Part shown: positions 61,554 to 64,000 of the stretch, piece by piece
Layout of the letters: each line of letters opens with the position of its first letter
How positions within the stretch are numbered: position 1 is the stretch's first letter
Assembly (NCBI RefSeq): GCF_008632955.1
Contig: NZ_CP043959.1
Coordinates: forward strand, 4,836,001-4,900,000
DNA length: 64,000 nt
Origin: Streptomyces tendae
Lineage (GTDB): Bacteria > Actinomycetota > Actinomycetes > Streptomycetales > Streptomycetaceae
Direction: 5' to 3'
The notes under the pieces: model-generated
Databases searched by the model: none
Told to the model about the DNA's origin: nothing
The model's input: only the letters and a program-made list of their open reading frames with translations
Position numbers and translations under genes: made by a program

Positions 61554-62348
61554 ATGGAGGACCGCACGCTGCGGGCGCTCGGGCTGGACGTGGTGCCGCG
61601 TGAGCATCCGCTGGAGTATCCGGGCTCCTGGCCGCGCGAGTCGGGCCTGCTCGACGGGGACCGGCTGCTGCCGCTGGACCGGTGGGTGTTCGAGGAGCGG
61701 ACGCCCGTCGTCTCGGTCGGCTCCAACGCCTGTCCCGCCCAGCTGCGGCACAAGATGGCCGAGTCGGGCATCGTCACACCCCTGCCGATGGTGCGGGCCC
61801 GGGTGGCGGGCCTCGGCATCGGCGTCTCGGCGCACGTGAGCCGCGCGGGGTACGTCGCCAACGCGCCGGTGGTGACACCGGGGCGGGTGAGCGAGCTGTT
61901 CGTCATCTGGCTCGACGCCCGGCAGCTCACGGTGATCGACGCGAGCGAGGGGGTTCCGCTGCCGCACGGCAACTTCCGACGCGTCTGGCTGCCCGCACCG
62001 GACGTGCGGATCGAACTCCCCGACGGCAGCACGCTGCCCGGCGCGCTCGCCTACGTCAACCGCCGGGGCGTGCTGCACGACGGCACCGGCGCCCCGCGCA
62101 CCCACCCCGGCCAACGCCCCCTGCTGACCGACCTCCTGGCCACACTCCCCCGGCTGCGGGCGCTGTTCGGCACCACGCCGGAGGAGTTCTGCGCCCGGGC
62201 GCGCGCCGACCGGGCCCTGTGCGAGAAGGGGACGCGGCTGCTCGCCGAGGAGGGGTGGGTCACCGCGAGCGGACTGGAGCGGTACATGAGGGCCGAGGGG
62301 GCCGGGAGTCACGGCACGGGCGCCGAGGCGGGCCCGCCCGGGGCGTAG
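61554..62348 (+). CDS. Conserved hypothetical, gamma-glutamylcyclotransferase-like
   Basis: 264 aa. The VVSVGSNACPAQLRHKM stretch resembles the YGSN substrate loop of the gamma-glutamylcyclotransferase fold, and the middle shows matching beta strands (ELFVIWLDARQLTVIDASEG). The glutamate-type acid is not clear, so activity is uncertain. It is 13 bp downstream of lacI, probably in the same transcript. No signal peptide. Confidence 0.6.
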   Translation: MEDRTLRALGLDVVPREHPLEYPGSWPRESGLLDGDRLLPLDRWVFEERTPVVSVGSNACPAQLRHKMAESGIVTPLPMVRARVAGLGIGVSAHVSRAGYVANAPVVTPGRVSELFVIWLDARQLTVIDASEGVPLPHGNFRRVWLPAPDVRIELPDGSTLPGALAYVNRRGVLHDGTGAPRTHPGQRPLLTDLLATLPRLRALFGTTPEEFCARARADRALCEKGTRLLAEEGWVTASGLERYMRAEGAGSHGTGAEAGPPGA

Positions 62349-62400
62349 CGCGGCGGGGGCGCGCCGGCGCCGGGTCGCGTGTCCCTCCTGGGGTGCGAGG

Positions 62401-62720
62401 CGCACTCTCCCCGCGGTCACGGCGAGGCGGGCCACGCCTGGACCCGGGCTCCCCGCATCGGCCGCAGCAGGCGGGGAGGCTGTGCCCCCTCTCTGTGGGC
62501 GGGACTCGCGCACCGCGCGGTCGCGGCGAGGGGGCCGAGCCTGGACCCGGCTCCCCACATCGGTCGGCGGCGGGGAGCGCGGTTACGGCGGGTAGGGCCG
62601 AGCCTGGGTCCCGGGCTCCCCGCATCGGCCGGCACCGACCGGCGGGAGGTTGGGGCCGCCTGTGGAGCGGGACTCGTCCACCCCGCGGTTACGGCGACGC
62701 GGGCCACTCCCGAACCTCCC
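62401..62720. repeat. Intergenic degenerate tandem repeat
   Basis: Three to four imperfect copies of a unit (about 65-107 bp) that contains GCCTGGACCCGGGCTCCCC (starts at 62436, 62539, 62602) and CCGCGGTTACGGCGA-type segments (about 62411, 62514, 62577, 62685). Copies 1 and 3 also share GGGCGGGACTCG or GAGCGGGACTCG. No gene is visible here. Confidence 0.65.
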
Positions 62721-62759
62721 GCTGACGCCTGCCCAGCACCTCAGCCCGCCCCGGCGTCC

Positions 62760-62999
62760 CTAGACCCTGTTGCCGGCCGGCTCCGTCGTTGCGTGGTCGG
62801 GCTCGTGGCGGAGCAGGTCACCGGGCTGGCATTCCAGCACCTCGCACAGCGCGGCCAGCGTGGTGAACCGCACGGCCTTGGCGCGGCCGTTCTTCAGGAC
62901 GGCCAGGTTCGCCGGGGTGATCCCCACCCGCTCGGCGAGTTCCCCCACGGACATCTTGCGCCGCGCCAGCATCACGTCGATGTCGACGGCGATCGGCAT
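62760..62999 (-). CDS. XRE-family regulator (YozG-like)
   Basis: 79 aa. Almost entirely one Cro/CI-type helix-turn-helix (LARRKMSVGELAERVGITPANLAVLKNGRA, FTTLAALCEVLECQPGDLL). Its start overlaps the DUF2975 stop by 1 nt, so the two are cotranslated. This kind of pair is common in Gram-positive bacteria; the regulator probably acts on its own operon. Confidence 0.85.
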   Translation of the reverse strand: MPIAVDIDVMLARRKMSVGELAERVGITPANLAVLKNGRAKAVRFTTLAALCEVLECQPGDLLRHEPDHATTEPAGNRV

Positions 63000-63496
63000 C
63001 AGATCACCTCGGCCAGCTCGGCCTGCATGCGTGTGGCCTCCTGCTTCTGCTCCACGGCCTGGGCCAGCAGCATCCGCAGCACGAGGACGACTAGCGCGAT
63101 CCCCCCGATCGCCAGGCCGAGCCCGCCCACCAGGAGCACGACGCCGGGTGCGACGGCCTCCCCCGGCGCCAGCAGCGCGCCGAGCGCGAAGACCAGCAGC
63201 GCGGCGGCGACGAACGCCCCGATGACGATGTGGACGTAGCGGAAGGCCGCGTGGGAGAAGACGGTCCCGCGCCGCGCCATCGTGACCAGCCGCCACACGC
63301 ACACCAGGACGGTCTGGGCCGCCAGCACGATGAGCACCACGATGGCGAGGAACGGGGACCGGAGGTAGGAGTACTCCGCGTCCAATGCTTCTAGGTCGCT
63401 CGCCAGCAGCGGCACCATCACCGCCTGCACCACCACGGAGCCCGCCAGCAACGCCACGATCACCGCGCGCAGCGCGAACACGGTCGCCTGTCCCAT
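62999..63496 (-). CDS. DUF2975 membrane protein
   Basis: 165 aa with four membrane helices, the DUF2975 layout, and a coiled C-terminus (VEQKQEATRMQAELAEVI). ATG after a GAAGGAGAGG site. First gene of the operon with the XRE regulator. The palindrome CTATCGACTTTCGATAG lies 33 bp upstream of the start. Confidence 0.82.
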   Translation of the reverse strand: MGQATVFALRAVIVALLAGSVVVQAVMVPLLASDLEALDAEYSYLRSPFLAIVVLIVLAAQTVLVCVWRLVTMARRGTVFSHAAFRYVHIVIGAFVAAALLVFALGALLAPGEAVAPGVVLLVGGLGLAIGGIALVVLVLRMLLAQAVEQKQEATRMQAELAEVI

Positions 63497-63528
63497 CGCC
63501 TCTCCTTCACTCGAAGCACGATGGAAAC

Positions 63529-63545
63529 CTATCGACTTTCGATAG
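63529..63545. promoter_or_regulatory. Palindromic operator of the XRE/DUF2975 operon
   Basis: CTATCGACTTTCGATAG: perfect 7-bp arms with a 3-bp spacer, in an AT-richer patch just before the DUF2975 gene. Probably bound by the XRE protein. Confidence 0.6.
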
Positions 63546-63589
63546 AAGACGCAATCGACCGAGGCCGGGCTCCCTGGACGGACGGGCCG

Positions 63590-64000
63590 TCACGGCGCGG
63601 AGACGGTGAGTCCTCCCCGTCGAGGTGAGGCGAACGTCTCCAGGTCGGCGCGGGCGAGACCGGCCGCGCGGGCGACCTCGGCGTCGTCCAGGGCGCCGCA
63701 GTCCAGTCCGCGCAGCAGATGTCCGGCGAGGGCCTTGGCGGTGGCGGGCTCGTCCATCACGTCGCCGCCGGTCCGGTCGGCGTACCGGGCGAGACGGGCG
63801 GCGGCCCGCTCGAAGCCCTCGCGGTAGAAGGCGAAGACGGCGGCGTAGCGGGTGGGGAGGTGGCCGGGGTGCATGTCCCAGCCCTGGTAGTAGGCGCGGG
63901 CGAGGGCCCGGCGGACGAGGCCGTAGTGCAGGCGCCAGGCGTCGTGCACCTGCTCGGTGGGACCGACCGGCAGCACGTTGGTGGAGCCGTCCGAGAGCCG
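63590..64000 (-). CDS. DUF6986 (aldolase/citrate-lyase-like) protein, C-terminal part
   Basis: The last 136 residues; the gene continues past the window edge, so the start is not visible. RLSDGSTNVLPVG, then YYQGWDMHPGHLPTRYAAVFAFYREGFE and DVMDEPATAKALAGHLLRGLDCGALD, match the DUF6986 family of HpcH/HpaI aldolase or citrate-lyase-like proteins. In streptomycetes I recall members near purine (allantoin) degradation genes. Confidence 0.75.
   Translation of the reverse strand, partial: RLSDGSTNVLPVGPTEQVHDAWRLHYGLVRRALARAYYQGWDMHPGHLPTRYAAVFAFYREGFERAAARLARYADRTGGDVMDEPATAKALAGHLLRGLDCGALDDAEVARAAGLARADLETFASPRRGGLTVSAP

Overview
The window is very GC-rich with strong third-position GC bias. 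Its gene content (mycothiol- and F420-type enzymes, TerD, class F sortase, several Streptomyces-type uncharacterised families such as DUF5133, DUF6332, DUF6643 and DUF6986) points to a Streptomyces chromosome. I count about 56 intact or partial protein-coding genes, three degraded ones, no tRNA/rRNA, no CRISPR array and no insertion sequence. About a dozen genes have a TANNNT-like -10 box 6 to 9 nt before the start codon, so many mRNAs are probably leaderless; I used this to choose several starts.

Left part (1-17 kb): an acetoacetate-decarboxylase-family protein and a PoxB-type pyruvate dehydrogenase; a scar with a haloperoxidase remnant; a probable D-3-hydroxybutyrate module (MHS transporter, GAF-PucR regulator, 3-hydroxybutyrate dehydrogenase); then Nudix, apolipoprotein N-acyltransferase (lnt), an O-antigen-ligase-like membrane protein, a MurI-like racemase, an HpnB-like glycosyltransferase, a two-domain TerD protein, DUF6643 and a MOSC protein.

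Centre (17-40 kb): an unusual fusion of a parallel beta-helix to a CbbX/EccA-type AAA+ ATPase; a large membrane protein with a GHSQG hydrolase motif; a DeoR regulator; a Cds1-like PLP enzyme; an RsbW-type kinase; a secreted PGRP amidase; a ROK regulator with a beta-hydroxyacid dehydrogenase; an RlmG-like methyltransferase; a GH15 glycosidase; and a divergent copper locus. In the copper locus a secreted His-rich protein with an internal duplication faces a CopA P-type ATPase, and each divergent promoter carries a CsoR-type palindrome between -35 and -10.

Right part (40-64 kb): a CitB-type response regulator without its kinase beside a tctCBA tricarboxylate transporter; a class F sortase beside a repeat-containing surface protein; MFS transporters; a NarL two-component system; a TetR/F420-reductase pair with at least three matching palindromes between them; a geranylgeranyl-reductase-like flavoprotein; M20 peptidase; MBL hydrolase; a P-loop kinase/Nudix fusion broken by three frameshifts; a Cmx-type efflux pump; a ROK kinase/LacI pair sharing a palindromic operator; an intergenic degenerate tandem repeat; an XRE/DUF2975 pair; and a truncated DUF6986 gene at the edge.

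The best candidates for something not yet described are the beta-helix/AAA+ fusion, the duplicated His-motif copper protein under CsoR-type control, and the sortase/repeat-protein pair.
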